This document shows, one piece after another, positions 63,583-64,000 of a DNA stretch of 64,000 nucleotides. Positions within the stretch are counted from its first letter, which is position 1. Each line of letters begins with the position of its first letter. The translations under genes and the position numbers were made by a program. A model generated the notes under the pieces. The model was not told where the DNA came from. It saw only the letters and a program-made list of their open reading frames with translations, and ran no database searches. Origin of the DNA: Sphaerimonospora thailandensis (GTDB lineage: Bacteria; Actinomycetota; Actinomycetes; Streptosporangiales; Streptosporangiaceae); assembly GCF_016863115.1 (NCBI RefSeq), contig NZ_BOOG01000039.1:1-64000 (forward strand). Reading direction: 5' to 3'.

Positions 63583-64000
63583 TCATGGAGTCCGGTCGCC
63601 GACCTCCTGGTCATGGGCCCCCGGGACGAGCCCACGCTGAAGGTCGTCCGCGGCCTCGTCCTCGGGTGACCGGCGCCGGCCCGCCGCCGTCACCGAGCCG
63701 CCGAGGATGAGGGCGGAGGCGAGGAGCATGCCGGGCGTGACGGACTCGCTGAGCACGACGACTCCGGCCAGGACCGCGACGACCGGGTTGATGTAGGTGA
63801 AGATCACCGAACGAGTGGGCCCGACCTCTCGGATGAGCGCGAAGAACACAACGAATGCCAGCGCGGTGCAGATCAGGGCGAGACCGGCCAGTGCGGCCAG
63901 GACCCGTCCCGGGGGCATGACCTGCGGCCAGTTCAACGCCGCCGCCGGCGTGTAGACGAGCGCGGCGATGGTGAGGCAGACGGCGGTCATCGGCAGCGAC
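63583..64000 (-). CDS. EamA/DMT-family transporter, C-terminal part
   Basis: Partial gene running off the right edge. The visible ~139 residues hold four membrane segments (VCLTIAALVYTPAAAL, LAALAGLALICTALAFVVFF, VIFTYINPVVAVLAGVVVL, LLASALILGGSVTAAG) and a charged cytoplasmic tail. The ALAFVVFFALIREVGPTRS and YINPVVAVLAG stretches are typical of the second EamA repeat. It exports metabolites or drugs; the substrate is unknown. Confidence 0.88.
   Translation of the reverse strand, partial: SLPMTAVCLTIAALVYTPAAALNWPQVMPPGRVLAALAGLALICTALAFVVFFALIREVGPTRSVIFTYINPVVAVLAGVVVLSESVTPGMLLASALILGGSVTAAGRRRSPEDEAADDLQRGLVPGAHDQEVGDRTP

Overview
The window is a high-GC chromosomal segment of a filamentous actinomycete. 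Nearly every codon ends in G or C, GTG and TTG starts are common, and several genes look leaderless. WhiJ/Scr1-type regulators paired with HATPase proteins, a 25-codon bL37-like ribosomal gene, twin ClpP subunits and a RamC-like LanKC relative point to Streptomycetales or, more likely, Streptosporangiales. This lineage call is an inference from gene content. I see no insertion sequences, phage genes or CRISPR array. Most of the window is conserved housekeeping sequence with small accessory loci set into it.

Layout. 1-546 is non-coding and carries repeated -10-like motifs and C4/G4 hairpins reading left; it may be the leader of an operon beyond the edge. 0.5-7.7 kb: valS, clpX, clpP2, clpP1 and tig (all minus), a protein quality-control block with a ClgR-type box upstream of clpP1. 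7.9-10.1 kb: a divergent WhiJ-like regulator and ATPase with elaborate operators, then tRNA-Gly(TCC) and tRNA-Pro(TGG). 10.1-17.9 kb: VOC protein, TrpB2, a GAF-PP2C-HATPase signalling protein, bL37, DeoR-galT, and a secreted cell-wall protein behind a clear c-di-AMP (ydaO) riboswitch. 17.8-25.6 kb: MmcQ, RseP-type protease, atypical NarL regulator, a LanKC-like protein lacking its lyase domain and kinase catalytic residues, a 27-codon peptide ORF, a membrane PP2C phosphatase, an Eis-type acetyltransferase and rpiB. 25.7-34.5 kb: def, aldehyde dehydrogenase, pepN with a leader ORF, a decayed amidase, a NERD protein and ilvD. 34.6-45.2 kb: isolated WYL domain, FmdB/GNAT/HNH operon, prolyl oligopeptidase, purU, a TPR protein coupled to a 24-codon basic peptide, and a GNAT plus HTH-TPR regulator opposite a small protein. 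45.6-53.2 kb: MscS channel, truncated haemoglobin, GH13 glucosidase, thioesterase, EttA, diguanylate cyclase and a second-type SSB. 53.3-60.7 kb: two P-loop GTPases coupled to a CysG-type enzyme, then cobT and a CbiX-like chelatase (cobalamin/sirohaem). 60.8-64 kb: tandem GNAT, DUF2795-like protein, baeRF2-like release-factor relative and a truncated EamA transporter.

How the parts work together. ClpX with ClpP1P2, trigger factor, peptide deformylase, PepN and the oligopeptidase cover protein folding, maturation and turnover. c-di-AMP (riboswitch) and c-di-GMP (GGDEF protein) signalling are both present. Two PP2C phosphatases and two HATPase domains suggest anti-sigma partner switching. The most unusual loci are (i) the RamC-like gene with its atypical regulator and peptide ORF and (ii) the 24-codon peptide with its degenerate NTPase-TPR partner. 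Neither has a visible exporter or full modification set, so both deserve checking as undescribed peptide systems. A separate genome-level trait is the repeated occurrence of 9-18 bp tandem repeats, many of them in frame inside otherwise conserved genes.
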